Shown here piece by piece: positions 20,645 to 28,675 of a DNA stretch of 31,523 nt. Source of the DNA: Candidatus Magasanikiibacteriota bacterium (lineage in GTDB: Bacteria > Patescibacteriota > Patescibacteriia > Magasanikbacterales > 2-02-FULL-50-9b). The stretch is taken from assembly GCA_026396555.1 (NCBI GenBank), contig JAPLWO010000066.1, positions 1 to 31,523 of the forward strand. The letters are read 5' to 3'. Every line of letters starts with the position of its first letter. The first letter of the stretch is position 1. A program made the translations under genes and the position numbers. Under the pieces are notes generated by a model. That model worked only from the letters and a program-made list of their open reading frames with translations, had not been told where the DNA came from and made no database searches.

Positions 20645-23600
20645 TTATTTCTTGGTTGTTAAATCAATGACCACGGCTGTCATATCATCAGCTTTGCTTC
20701 GGAAATGATCCTCTTGGCTTCGTGCAAGTGCTCTGTCAGCCAAAGCTTTCGTCGTATCAGCAGCGCCGACATCGCGACGCATTTCTTCTTCAATTTCTGG
20801 ATCTGTTAAATTGTCACCAATTCCATCAGACATTAAAACTAATCGAGCATCACCTTCTGGAATCTCAATTATTTGAATGCGAGGATCTTCATATGCTGAG
20901 ATAGCTGGACCAATTCCACTGCCAACAAAATTTCTAGCAGCAAACAATTCTTGTTCAGCCTCGGTTAAATCAGCCGCACTTTGCGCATGTCTTAAGCGAT
21001 AATCTGTTTGCGCTGGATCAAGGTCTGCAAACGTAATATTTCGAACAGCTACCGCAGCATTCTTAATGTCATTCCCCACATAATCAGCAGTTGCGGGAAT
21101 AAACTTATCGCCTGCCAAAATATACGCACGACTATCAGCAAGTGATGCTACTGCAATATAATTTTTTCCATTCTCACTGAACGGCACAGAGAGCACCGCA
21201 GTAGTTCCTCCTTTTGATCTTGGTTTCTCCTGTGTAATGTCTCTCGTAACCGACTCATGTGTCTCTTTAAACACTCGGTTTAATGCGTCAATTACTGATG
21301 TACGGCCTCCCTGAGCAGCCTTTCGCAATTCTACCGCAGCATGTTCAAAGTATTTCTTAGTTAACTGTGCAGCAAGTCGTCCATCACCCATGCCACCCAT
21401 ACCATCGAAGATACCGAACACTTGATTTTTTTCATCAATCATTTCTTGATCTTCGTTTTGCTCTGGCGTCTTTCCACGTTTCTCGTAGGTAACTGCACCC
21501 GATGATTCAATTCCAAATTCAGATTCAACTTTCGAAGCTTCGCGCGCAACACGTTCCGCAGCACCTGCCCCAACTTCAGCCTCTGTTTCAGGCTCTTCTT
21601 TTTCGGGGGTTAATTCCTCTTGTAATTCACGCCCTGCTTTATCTGCTCGTGCAACACCGCGATCAATATTTTTCTTGCTTTCACCGATAACAATTGTAAA
21701 TGGAACTTCAATTCCAGTTTCAGCCGCTACTGCTGCAATAATTTTCTTAATATTCTTTTCAAAGTAAATACTGACATCACGATTAGTCACCAACTCACTT
21801 CGTTTCGCCATTAATTTCGCAACATACGCATCTTCGAGTGTATACACGACCGGTTCAATACGCTTGCTTCCGGCAGCAGACATCAAGCGAGCAGTTTCAT
21901 CAGTTGCAAATGCCTTCGTCTCAATTCCACGAACCGTCTGAATACGTGCAGGCAAAAGAATTGGTGGCTCGCCTTCTTTAACCTCATAGCGAACCATTGG
22001 ATTTTCTAGTTCTGGCTGCGGTTCTGGAGGAAGTGGTGGCATTACAGGCCATGGTCCTGGATCTGGCTGTGGGTCAGGTTCAGGAATTGGACCTGGCTGC
22101 GGTGGTTGCGGTTCTGGCTCATGTTCTTGAGCTTTTGCTTTTTCTTTCTTCTTTGGCATTTCCATTGCGTCGCGAGGAAACAAAGGAATTGGAAATGGAG
22201 TGTAATCCCACAAACTATCCTCATCTGGCACAAATGGAGGTTCTGGAGGAAGTGGTGGCATGTGTGGATGCGGAAATGGCCCCGGTCCAGGCTCTGGAAA
22301 TGGATGTGGTCCCGGACCAGGTCCTGGAGTGCGAAGTGACGAATCATCAAACGTATAATGATGTTGTACCGCGTCTGTATTTGGATGAGAAAGTTGAAAA
22401 TAACTCGTCACATGTTTTACAACGCCTGCACCATCACCGTGTCGAACTGCAGTCGCGAGCGTGTGATATCCTGCACCATCATCTGAAGGAACGACAGCCT
22501 CAACAGTTGCTTTTAATTTTCCTTCTGAATCGAACAACACACCATATAATTCACTACTCTTATCTACATGTAATTCTCCATCAGGTCCAACTGGTAATTC
22601 AAAACTTTCGCCCGAATGCTGATAATTGTCGCCCACAAACACGCGCAATCTAAATTTCGATGCAGCTTCAGCAAACGCGCGACCATGAACTTTGTCACTA
22701 ATATCACCAAATTTATCATCAACCGAACCATCTGGATTATGCGCGCCACCCATCGACGTTTTAATCATGTCTTTGAGCGATAACGTTCGATGATCTGCAT
22801 CACCCTGTAATTTCAACATCAATTCTTTTCCATCCGCGCCAGTCCAATGTCCGCCAACATGTTTAATATTCCACATGCCATCATTAAACATCGCGCCTTC
22901 ATGCTTATGTGTTGTATCAACAACAAATGGTTTATCTGTTTCGAGATCTGTTAATTTACTTGTCGCAACCCAATGTTCACCCACTTTATGCATCGGCGTT
23001 CCATTTCCATGCCAATCCAACCGGGTTGCTTTTGATTGACCAAAATGTTCACGTAAATATTTCGTTAAATCTGCCTTACCCAACGCGTTTTCTGAGCTCG
23101 TGATACCTTCTTTAACATCCCATCCGTGCTGCTTTAACATGTCAAAAGCCGACGCCGTTAATTTTCCATCAGCACCAACCTGCAAACCACTTTCAATTTC
23201 TTTTCCTGCATGGTCATACAAACTAAATGTTCCGTCAGGCATTTGTTTCATGTCAAAATTATCCGGAACTTCGAAATGTTGCGTGATCGCATGCGAATCA
23301 AATTCATGAGGAGCTAAATGTTCGGAAAATTCGTGACCCGGAATCACTGTCGTTGAATCTGTAATCGCTGGACCCCATTTCAATAAATCTGCACTCGTCA
23401 TCGAACCATCCGGATTAATATGAAATGGCTGACTTACCGGCTGACCAAACAATGTCGTAATCATGCCATTGCCTTTTCCGTCACTCACAAAAATTCGGTC
23501 ATCAGGTAATTTAATTGTCGCGCCATTGTCGAGCGGAATTTCGTGCAGACGCACAGCAGGCAATGGAATGCCCGTAGCATCAACTGACGGCGCCGGCACA

Positions 23601-25414
23601 TTATTTCCACCAAACATATATGCCGCAAAATGTGCTTTTGCGCCCGCAACCGTATGTGCAACCGCAGCTGCAGGATCATGGAAAATGTGTTTTGCAACAC
23701 CCATAATCGTTCCTGATACTGCTCCAATTGCCATGCCTTTCAATGCACGAATATTACTTTCACGTGTTTTATATTCCTCAAACTTTTTATCAGTAATTCG
23801 AATTCCTTCTTCTAATCGTTCGCGATCTTCCTTAATCATGCGCAACATTTCAGGATCATTCGTCGTTGCTAATTCACCCAATCGCTTAAATTGAAGTTGA
23901 ATATCGTTCAACGCAACCAAGCGCGACTGCGGACCGATACGATCTTCCTTCTGTTCTACACGAATCATATCAATCATGTTCTCGCGCTCAATTTCAAGAC
24001 GCGCGCGAACTTCAGCAATTACTTTTTTCGCAGCCGCCTGTTCTTCTGGAGATCCAACATTCGGATCAATCGCACGAAGTTCAGCCAAGATCGTGTCAGC
24101 GCTTTTCAAATCCTGCACAAAATCTTTCATGCGTTCTGATCGTGGTCCACCGGTTTCAATTCCCATGGTTTGATCGCGCTGAATAAGCGCACGATCTTGT
24201 TTCAATTCTTTTGTCGCACGAAATTTCGCATAAATACCCGCTGTAATCGCACCCGCAATCACGCCTGCAGCAGGAATTGCGAACGTACCCGCAAGTGCAG
24301 TTGCTGCTGCGCCACCAATCGCCATCTTCATCAAACCACGCCCTGCCATCGCACCCACGAAACCATGAATAACTGGATTGCCCAAAGTTGCACCGAGCAC
24401 ACGAGAAACTTTTCCATCTCCAAAATTTCCCTGAACTTTTGAAACCCATTTTTCGAGAAAACCAAGTTTCCCTTCTGGAGCACGGTTCACGAGATCACGT
24501 GCTTTTTTTCCAAGCGAAATATCGAGCGCGATTGTTCCCTTTAAATACGTCTTCATCGCTTCAGCATTTTGCTCGCCGTATTTTTCCTTTGCATCATCAA
24601 CAACAACTTTCAGTTGATCCTTATATTTTTCTGCCCAATTAAATAACGTCGATGTATGCATCAAATTCTCGCGTTCACTTGCCGCATTTTTTTCTCCTTT
24701 TGAAAATTTCTTATCTTTCAAAAGTGGAATAATGTAAGATTCGACCGCAGCTTCAAATGCGGCGCGATCTGGAATAACTCCTGTCGCGTAATCCACAAAC
24801 ATTTCACTCGCACGACCATTAATCTCAGGATCTGCCAAAAATCGGTCACCTTTTTCTTCTTCGTAAACCAATTCCTGATCAAACGACAGCAAAACCTCGT
24901 CAAGCAATTCAAGCGTTCGCTCGTGCCCAACAACTTCCGGATTTTCACCTTCGCCGTTAAATGTTTTATTTTCAATTGACGCCATCAAGTTACGATTTTC
25001 TGTAATCGACTTAACCGCTTCAACAAAATATTTTCTGCGGAATCCATCTTCCGCCATATGCATGAACCCTTTTTTCAAAAACGAAAGTCCACCACGTTTA
25101 TTCATTTCCTCGCGGAACTTTTCTTCTGAAATGCGATGTGCAAGTTGCTCAACGATTGCTGAAACATCAACAACACGAACATCCAATTTCTTTGGCAACC
25201 CTTTTTGTCCGTCTTGACCTTCAAAAACCTTGTGCAAACGAGCACGAAGTTTTTCTAAATGAGCTTCACGTTCTTCGTCGTGTTCTGCCACGGGACCGTG
25301 TTCAGGTCCGCCTGATGGCTGATCGTGATGACCCGACGGTTCATTATGGTGCGTTGGTTCATGTTGCGCAGCCGTGTGTGGATCATGGTGCATTTTGTGT
25401 GATGGATCTGGCAT
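20645..25414 (-). CDS. Giant multidomain protein with C-terminal PP2C phosphatase
   Basis: A 1589-residue protein. Residues 1-50 are a disordered, histidine-rich tail. About 50-340 is helical and charged. Around 348-398 lies a long glycine/alanine-rich hydrophobic stretch, and another at about 558-575; both could enter membranes. About 600-1020 is beta-rich with repeated pieces such as PDGSM, ADGKL and GxHW. About 1028-1135 is extremely proline-rich. The final 290 residues are a PP2C Ser/Thr phosphatase: QNEDQ near 1311, FDGMGGMGDG near 1336, GGTTAVL, ADSRAY near 1425, MSDGIGDNL near 1527 and DDMTAVV near 1575, with the metal-binding aspartates present. No kinase is visible nearby. ATG 25414 lies ten bases after the DUF5663-like gene. 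Substrate unknown. Confidence 0.85.
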   Translation of the reverse strand: MPDPSHKMHHDPHTAAQHEPTHHNEPSGHHDQPSGGPEHGPVAEHDEEREAHLEKLRARLHKVFEGQDGQKGLPKKLDVRVVDVSAIVEQLAHRISEEKFREEMNKRGGLSFLKKGFMHMAEDGFRRKYFVEAVKSITENRNLMASIENKTFNGEGENPEVVGHERTLELLDEVLLSFDQELVYEEEKGDRFLADPEINGRASEMFVDYATGVIPDRAAFEAAVESYIIPLLKDKKFSKGEKNAASERENLMHTSTLFNWAEKYKDQLKVVVDDAKEKYGEQNAEAMKTYLKGTIALDISLGKKARDLVNRAPEGKLGFLEKWVSKVQGNFGDGKVSRVLGATLGNPVIHGFVGAMAGRGLMKMAIGGAAATALAGTFAIPAAGVIAGAITAGIYAKFRATKELKQDRALIQRDQTMGIETGGPRSERMKDFVQDLKSADTILAELRAIDPNVGSPEEQAAAKKVIAEVRARLEIERENMIDMIRVEQKEDRIGPQSRLVALNDIQLQFKRLGELATTNDPEMLRMIKEDRERLEEGIRITDKKFEEYKTRESNIRALKGMAIGAVSGTIMGVAKHIFHDPAAAVAHTVAGAKAHFAAYMFGGNNVPAPSVDATGIPLPAVRLHEIPLDNGATIKLPDDRIFVSDGKGNGMITTLFGQPVSQPFHINPDGSMTSADLLKWGPAITDSTTVIPGHEFSEHLAPHEFDSHAITQHFEVPDNFDMKQMPDGTFSLYDHAGKEIESGLQVGADGKLTASAFDMLKQHGWDVKEGITSSENALGKADLTKYLREHFGQSKATRLDWHGNGTPMHKVGEHWVATSKLTDLETDKPFVVDTTHKHEGAMFNDGMWNIKHVGGHWTGADGKELMLKLQGDADHRTLSLKDMIKTSMGGAHNPDGSVDDKFGDISDKVHGRAFAEAASKFRLRVFVGDNYQHSGESFELPVGPDGELHVDKSSELYGVLFDSEGKLKATVEAVVPSDDGAGYHTLATAVRHGDGAGVVKHVTSYFQLSHPNTDAVQHHYTFDDSSLRTPGPGPGPHPFPEPGPGPFPHPHMPPLPPEPPFVPDEDSLWDYTPFPIPLFPRDAMEMPKKKEKAKAQEHEPEPQPPQPGPIPEPDPQPDPGPWPVMPPLPPEPQPELENPMVRYEVKEGEPPILLPARIQTVRGIETKAFATDETARLMSAAGSKRIEPVVYTLEDAYVAKLMAKRSELVTNRDVSIYFEKNIKKIIAAVAAETGIEVPFTIVIGESKKNIDRGVARADKAGRELQEELTPEKEEPETEAEVGAGAAERVAREASKVESEFGIESSGAVTYEKRGKTPEQNEDQEMIDEKNQVFGIFDGMGGMGDGRLAAQLTKKYFEHAAVELRKAAQGGRTSVIDALNRVFKETHESVTRDITQEKPRSKGGTTAVLSVPFSENGKNYIAVASLADSRAYILAGDKFIPATADYVGNDIKNAAVAVRNITFADLDPAQTDYRLRHAQSAADLTEAEQELFAARNFVGSGIGPAISAYEDPRIQIIEIPEGDARLVLMSDGIGDNLTDPEIEEEMRRDVGAADTTKALADRALARSQEDHFRSKADDMTAVVIDLTTKK

Positions 25415-25424
25415 ATCGTTGTTA

Positions 25425-25766
25425 TTAAGCGGTAGCACTCGCTACAAATGTATTTTTAAATGCGAGCATTGAGGCGGCGACAATTTCATCATTATTCGGA
25501 ATCGAAAGTTTCAAAAACAGCAAAATTCGATCTGACGATGGATTTGTTTCCATTAAAGTTTCAAATTCTGGAAATTTATCTTCTGCCATTTTATCAAGCA
25601 AATCAAGAATTAATTGTTGCTGCAAACGACCCGCGAGCTCCGTTACCATAACACCCCGTAATTGGACATTATCCGGTGCAATTCCTGCGTCATCGAGCAT
25701 GCGTTCTAAAAAAAACTGAACCTCTTGTGGCAGTGATTGTGTTTGAGTTGGTAAGGTGGAAGACAT
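25425..25766 (-). CDS. DUF5663-like small helical protein
   Basis: A 113-residue, acidic, mostly helical protein. It starts with a threonine/glutamine-rich segment, then LPQEVQFFLERMLDDAGI, ELAGRLQQQLILDLLDKMAE, and FLKLSIPNNDEIVAASMLAF near the end. The pattern of an LxxxLxxK-type helix followed by an IPNxDEIV segment resembles the DUF5663 proteins of Patescibacteria; this is from memory of the pattern. ATG 25766 is chosen over upstream codons because it follows the TATAAT box at a sensible distance. It is co-transcribed with the giant PP2C protein and may act with it. Confidence 0.7.
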   Translation of the reverse strand: MSSTLPTQTQSLPQEVQFFLERMLDDAGIAPDNVQLRGVMVTELAGRLQQQLILDLLDKMAEDKFPEFETLMETNPSSDRILLFLKLSIPNNDEIVAASMLAFKNTFVASATA

Positions 25767-25784
25767 ACAAAAAAATTTGTACTG

Positions 25785-25814
25785 ATTATACATCTTTTTT
25801 TCGCAAATAACCAA
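25785..25814 (-). promoter_or_regulatory. Promoter of the DUF5663-like/PP2C operon
   Basis: On the minus strand TATAAT (25785-25790) lies 18 bases from TTGGTT (25809-25814). It is back to back with the rplA promoter, with two bases between the -35 boxes. Confidence 0.6.
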
Positions 25815-25816
25815 AC

Positions 25817-25845
25817 TTGACGATTAAGACCCAAAATGCTACAAT
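25817..25845 (+). promoter_or_regulatory. Promoter of rplA
   Basis: TTGACG (25817-25822) and TACAAT (25840-25845) are 17 bases apart. Expected start near 25852. Confidence 0.75.
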
Positions 25846-25851
25846 TCCCCC

Positions 25852-25905
25852 ACTTAAAAACTCGTGGGAGATTGGGCAGTCACCCAGTCGTTACCTACCA
25901 CATAA
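25852..25905 (+). promoter_or_regulatory. rplA leader mimicking the 23S rRNA L1-binding site
   Basis: In the leader, GTGGGAG (25864-25870) faces TACCAC (25896-25901) with an inner TGGG/CCCA stem. The E. coli 23S rRNA L1 stalk has the same GUGGGAG opposite UACCAC. L1 is known to repress its own mRNA by binding a copy of its rRNA site. Here the element sits 5' of a monocistronic rplA, so feedback by L1 is the likely function. Confidence 0.6.
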
Positions 25906-25915
25906 TCGCTAAAAT

Positions 25916-26596
25916 ATGGCAAAAGGAAAAGCATACCAAGCTGCAGCAGCTTTGGTAGACAAGAAAAAAACGTACTCAATGGACGACGCACTCGAGCTCA
26001 TGGATAAATTTCCAAAGCGTGGTTTCGACGAAACTGTTGAACTCCATATGCATCTCGGTATTGATGCAAAGAAGGGTGACCAGCAAGTTCGCAGCACATT
26101 TGTACTCGCTCACTCAGTTGGTAAAGCAAAACGCATCATCGCGTTTGTAACACAGGCTGACGAAGCAGCTGCAAAAGAAGCAGGTGCTGATATCGTGGGT
26201 GGCGAAGACTTGGTAGAAGAAATTGTTAAGAGCGGCAAAATCGATTTCGATATCGCAGTTGCAACTCCAGCTATGATGCCTAAACTCGCTAAACTTGCTA
26301 AAACATTGGGTCCAAAAGGTTTGATGCCTAACCCAAAAACAGACACAGTTTCACCAAACGTTACAAAAATGATCGGTGAATTACGTCGTGGTAAAGTTGC
26401 TTTCAAGAATGATGACACGTCAAACGTTCACATTCCAGTCGGCAAACGCTCATTAACTCCTGCTCAATTGAAAGAAAACATCGCAATTGCGATCGAATCA
26501 ATCAAACGTGCAAAGCCAGCAAGCTCGAAGGGTGTGTTTGTCCAAAGCGCATTTATCTCAAGCACCATGGGCCCAGCGATCAAAATTGCGGTTTAA
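25916..26596 (+). CDS. rplA: 50S ribosomal protein L1
   Basis: L1 forms the mobile stalk that helps release deacylated tRNA and represses its own mRNA. The 226 residues are complete: YSMDDALELMDKF, the FDETVELHMHLGIDAKKGDQ strand region, VGGEDLVEEI, MMPKLAKLAKTLGPKGLMPNP (about residues 120-140) and the C-terminal KGVFVQSAFISSTMGP. It is monocistronic, with a promoter and L1-type leader upstream and a terminator after it, away from its usual partner rplK. Confidence 0.97.
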   Translation: MAKGKAYQAAAALVDKKKTYSMDDALELMDKFPKRGFDETVELHMHLGIDAKKGDQQVRSTFVLAHSVGKAKRIIAFVTQADEAAAKEAGADIVGGEDLVEEIVKSGKIDFDIAVATPAMMPKLAKLAKTLGPKGLMPNPKTDTVSPNVTKMIGELRRGKVAFKNDDTSNVHIPVGKRSLTPAQLKENIAIAIESIKRAKPASSKGVFVQSAFISSTMGPAIKIAV

Positions 26597-26614
26597 TTTC
26601 CATACATCACTATT

Positions 26615-26645
26615 AAAAAACCCGCCGATTTGGGCGGGTTTTTTA
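26615..26645. terminator. Bidirectional terminator between rplA and the coiled-coil gene
   Basis: CCCGCC (26621-26626) pairs with GGCGGG (26633-26638), flanked by A6 and T6, so it works for both convergent genes. Confidence 0.9.
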
Positions 26646-26646
26646 A

Positions 26647-27033
26647 TTACGCATTCGCACCAAGTGGGTTGATTAATACATTATTTCGTTGGCTCACCAA
26701 TTTCACCTGCCCAACAACGTCAATTCTAACTTGCTCCACATGTCGCCATAGCTTTCTTTGTCCGAGAGCAATTTCATCCATCCGAATTTCATAATCTTCC
26801 ATTCGTTTCTCAACCCCATCAAATCGTTCGGCCTGTTGAACCACAGATTCGGCGAGCATTTCAAAAAGTGATTGATGATTCGCATCGACTTTGGTCTCGA
26901 GCGAATCAATTTTTGTCTCAAGTGAGCCGACTTTCACTTCTAAGGAGCCAACATTAGTTTCTAATGAACCCAGCCGTACATTTACTTTTTTAATCTCTTC
27001 AAGTACTTGCGTAATAGTTCCCTCCTGGGACAT
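26647..27033 (-). CDS. Coiled-coil protein with heptad repeats
   Basis: From ATG 27033 the product is 128 residues. Residues about 20-50 contain four nearly identical seven-residue units (LGSLETN, VGSLEVK, VGSLETK, IDSLETK), a textbook coiled coil. It continues through ERFDGVEKRMEDYEIRMDEI and ends in a polar tail. No other domain is visible. The start is ambiguous: ATG 27033 lacks a Shine-Dalgarno sequence, while AGGAGG lies inside codons 3-5, five bases before an in-frame ATT at 27013-27015. It has its own promoter and terminator. Sequence around the start resembles the coiled-coil gene at 257. Confidence 0.7.
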   Translation of the reverse strand: MSQEGTITQVLEEIKKVNVRLGSLETNVGSLEVKVGSLETKIDSLETKVDANHQSLFEMLAESVVQQAERFDGVEKRMEDYEIRMDEIALGQRKLWRHVEQVRIDVVGQVKLVSQRNNVLINPLGANA

Positions 27034-27062
27034 ACGTTTCGAAATTACTAAATTAATAAATC

Positions 27063-27090
27063 GACTATAACACAGCAAGATAGGCCGTCA
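27063..27090 (-). promoter_or_regulatory. Promoter of the heptad-repeat coiled-coil gene
   Basis: On the minus strand TTGACG (27085-27090) and TATAGT (27063-27068) are 16 bases apart. Confidence 0.6.
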
Positions 27091-27109
27091 AGAGTGGAAA
27101 AACTGGGTA

Positions 27110-27136
27110 CAAAAAACCCGCATATAGCGGGCATTT
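27110..27136 (-). terminator. Terminator of the DUF378 gene
   Basis: CCCGC (27116-27120) and GCGGG (27126-27130) form a short GC stem; on the minus strand it is followed by a U-run (complement of 27110-27115). Confidence 0.75.
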
Positions 27137-27156
27137 TTGAAAAAACTTCTGTTTTT

Positions 27157-27411
27157 TTACATTTTCTTGTCTTCCATTTTTGTATCACACATTTTGCACT
27201 GTTTGCACATTGAGCAAGCGTGTTTAAATGGAATTGCGAGAGCTGCAATACCAACGAGAATGTAGATCACACGCTCAACGGTTGGCATTGAACCAAAAAT
27301 TGCATTGACCAGATTGAAATTGAAGGCCCCAACGAGACCCCAGTTAAGTGCGCCGACCCAAACGAGTAAAGCTGCAGTCTTATGAACTGGACACATGCCA
27401 TTATATGACAT
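27157..27411 (-). CDS. DUF378 membrane protein with cysteine-rich tail
   Basis: An 84-residue protein of the DUF378 (YuzA-like) family: KTAALLVWVGALNWGLVGAF forms the first membrane helix with the characteristic NWGLVG, then FNLVNAIFG, and the second helix VERVIYILVGIAALAIPF. The C-terminal 20 residues hold CSMCKQCKMC plus a lysine-rich end, and there is another cysteine near the N-terminus (MCPVHK), so metal or redox binding is possible. Function of the family is unknown. A 12-bp palindrome lies 25 bases upstream and may be an operator. Confidence 0.8.
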   Translation of the reverse strand: MSYNGMCPVHKTAALLVWVGALNWGLVGAFNFNLVNAIFGSMPTVERVIYILVGIAALAIPFKHACSMCKQCKMCDTKMEDKKM

Positions 27412-27435
27412 ACGTAAAGATTAAGATGAATAACT

Positions 27436-27447
27436 CATACTAGTATG
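27436..27447. promoter_or_regulatory. Perfect palindrome CATACTAGTATG upstream of the DUF378 gene
   Basis: A 12-bp perfect palindrome 25 bases before the start codon, in the promoter zone. It is a candidate operator, with no recognised regulator. A perfect DnaA box in minus orientation also lies in this gene-free stretch, at 27486-27494. Confidence 0.4.
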
Positions 27448-27509
27448 GCATGTTTTTAAATAAAACTCTATCGTCAAATCGTCGATGTGGATAATATGTG
27501 CGCCTAAAG

Positions 27510-27538
27510 TTGCCGCCGGCGGATTTTTAGCCTATAGT
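27510..27538 (+). promoter_or_regulatory. Promoter of the dcd operon, with a GC palindrome
   Basis: TTGCCG (27510-27515) and TATAGT (27533-27538) are 17 bases apart. The perfect palindrome CCGCCGGCGG (27513-27522) overlaps the -35 and spacer. Confidence 0.6.
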
Positions 27539-27558
27539 AGGCACGAATAACACAAACT

Positions 27559-28128
27559 ATGCTGAGTGATAAGGACATAAAAATCGCAATCCAGACGGAC
27601 AAAATCAGAATCGAACCGCTCGGCGAAAATGCAATCCAACCTGCAAGTATTGATTTACGACTTGGAAATTCTTTTTGGGTATTCCCTGCAGGCGACGAGC
27701 CGCTCGATGTATTTCGTCCACTGATCGAAGGGGTCGATCGTCAAACAATCGTCGCTGACGAATATATTTTACAGCCCTACCAATTTGTTCTCGCAACAAC
27801 AAACGAACGCGTGAGCATGCCGGATGATTTAGTAGCACGCATCGAAGGAAAAAGTTCGCTCGGTCGCCTCGGTTTATTTGTTCACATTACCGCAGGTTTT
27901 ATTGACCCAGGTTTTAGCGGCAACATCACGCTCGAATTATTAAACGTGTCGGGTCGACCACTTGTACTCCACGCTGGAATGAAAATTGCGCAGTTAAGTT
28001 TGGAGCGTCTTTCAACACCGGCAGAGCGTCCATACGGACATCCATCGCTCGGCAGCAAATACCAAGGACAAACTGTTGCGACGCCAAGTTTGTACCATTT
28101 AAATCCATCAAAACCAACACAAGAATAA
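27559..28128 (+). CDS. dcd: dCTP deaminase
   Basis: Dcd converts dCTP to dUTP, the precursor for dTMP; some relatives also hydrolyse dUTP to dUMP. The 189 residues contain the trimer-fold signature: IQPASIDLRLGN near residue 26, IEGKSSLGRLGLF (95-107), H109, TAGFIDPGFSGNITLEL with the catalytic Glu at 126, and a C-terminal lid YGHPSLGSKYQGQ. Whether it is mono- or bifunctional cannot be decided by eye. The leader is about 14 bases without a Shine-Dalgarno sequence. It heads an operon with a P-loop kinase and a metallophosphoesterase, and thyX lies downstream. Confidence 0.92.
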   Translation: MLSDKDIKIAIQTDKIRIEPLGENAIQPASIDLRLGNSFWVFPAGDEPLDVFRPLIEGVDRQTIVADEYILQPYQFVLATTNERVSMPDDLVARIEGKSSLGRLGLFVHITAGFIDPGFSGNITLELLNVSGRPLVLHAGMKIAQLSLERLSTPAERPYGHPSLGSKYQGQTVATPSLYHLNPSKPTQE

Positions 28129-28129
28129 T

Positions 28130-28675
28130 ATGAAAAAAATTCTTGGTTTTGTTGGACATATCGGATGCGGAAAAGGAGTTGCGAGCGAATATTTGGCGGA
28201 AAAATATGGCGCGAGTTCGTATCGTTTTTCAACCATGCTCCGCGATATTTTAAACCGACTCTACATTCCAACAGATCGCGATAATCTAATTCGAATCTCG
28301 GAGGTGCTGCGTGAAAATTTTGGCGAAGAAACATTAGCGCGCGTGATGAAACATGACGTTGAAAACGACGCGCACGAATTAGTTTGTGTTGATGGCATTC
28401 GTCGCCTCGCCGATATCGGAGAACTTCGAACACTTCCCGGCTTTGTATTAGTGTACGTCGCAGCAACGCCAGAAGTTCGATATAAACGAATTGTTGCACG
28501 CAGCGAAAATGCGGGCGATCACACAAAAACATTTGAAGAATTTTTGGCCGATGAAACACGCTCAACCGAAACATCGATCGACGATGTCGCACGCGAAGCA
28601 ACAATCGTAATCGACAATGACACGACGATCGAAGATTTTTACCACAAACTCGATGAACTTGTTCATTCGGCGTAA
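28130..28675 (+). CDS. P-loop kinase, possibly a deoxynucleoside monophosphate kinase
   Basis: A 181-residue protein with a clear Walker A loop GHIGCGKG at residues 9-16, a short helical lid, the segment VCVDGIRRLADIGEL (about 84-98, a Walker B-like DG region) and VYVAATPEVRYKRIVARSE near residue 110-128. The fold matches small nucleotide kinases, dephospho-CoA kinase and AAA-type ATPases. Its place between dcd and thyX makes a dNMP kinase role attractive, but that is inferred from context. It starts one base after dcd and overlaps the next gene by 23 bases. Confidence 0.75.
   Translation: MKKILGFVGHIGCGKGVASEYLAEKYGASSYRFSTMLRDILNRLYIPTDRDNLIRISEVLRENFGEETLARVMKHDVENDAHELVCVDGIRRLADIGELRTLPGFVLVYVAATPEVRYKRIVARSENAGDHTKTFEEFLADETRSTETSIDDVAREATIVIDNDTTIEDFYHKLDELVHSA

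Noticed and set aside
21997..22653. 218-codon plus-strand open frame opposite the PP2C protein
   Set aside because: It is the complement of the proline-rich and adjoining parts and has skewed leucine/valine/histidine composition, with no start signals.
27486..27494. Single perfect DnaA box upstream of dcd
   Set aside because: An isolated box is expected by chance and is not enough to propose a second origin.
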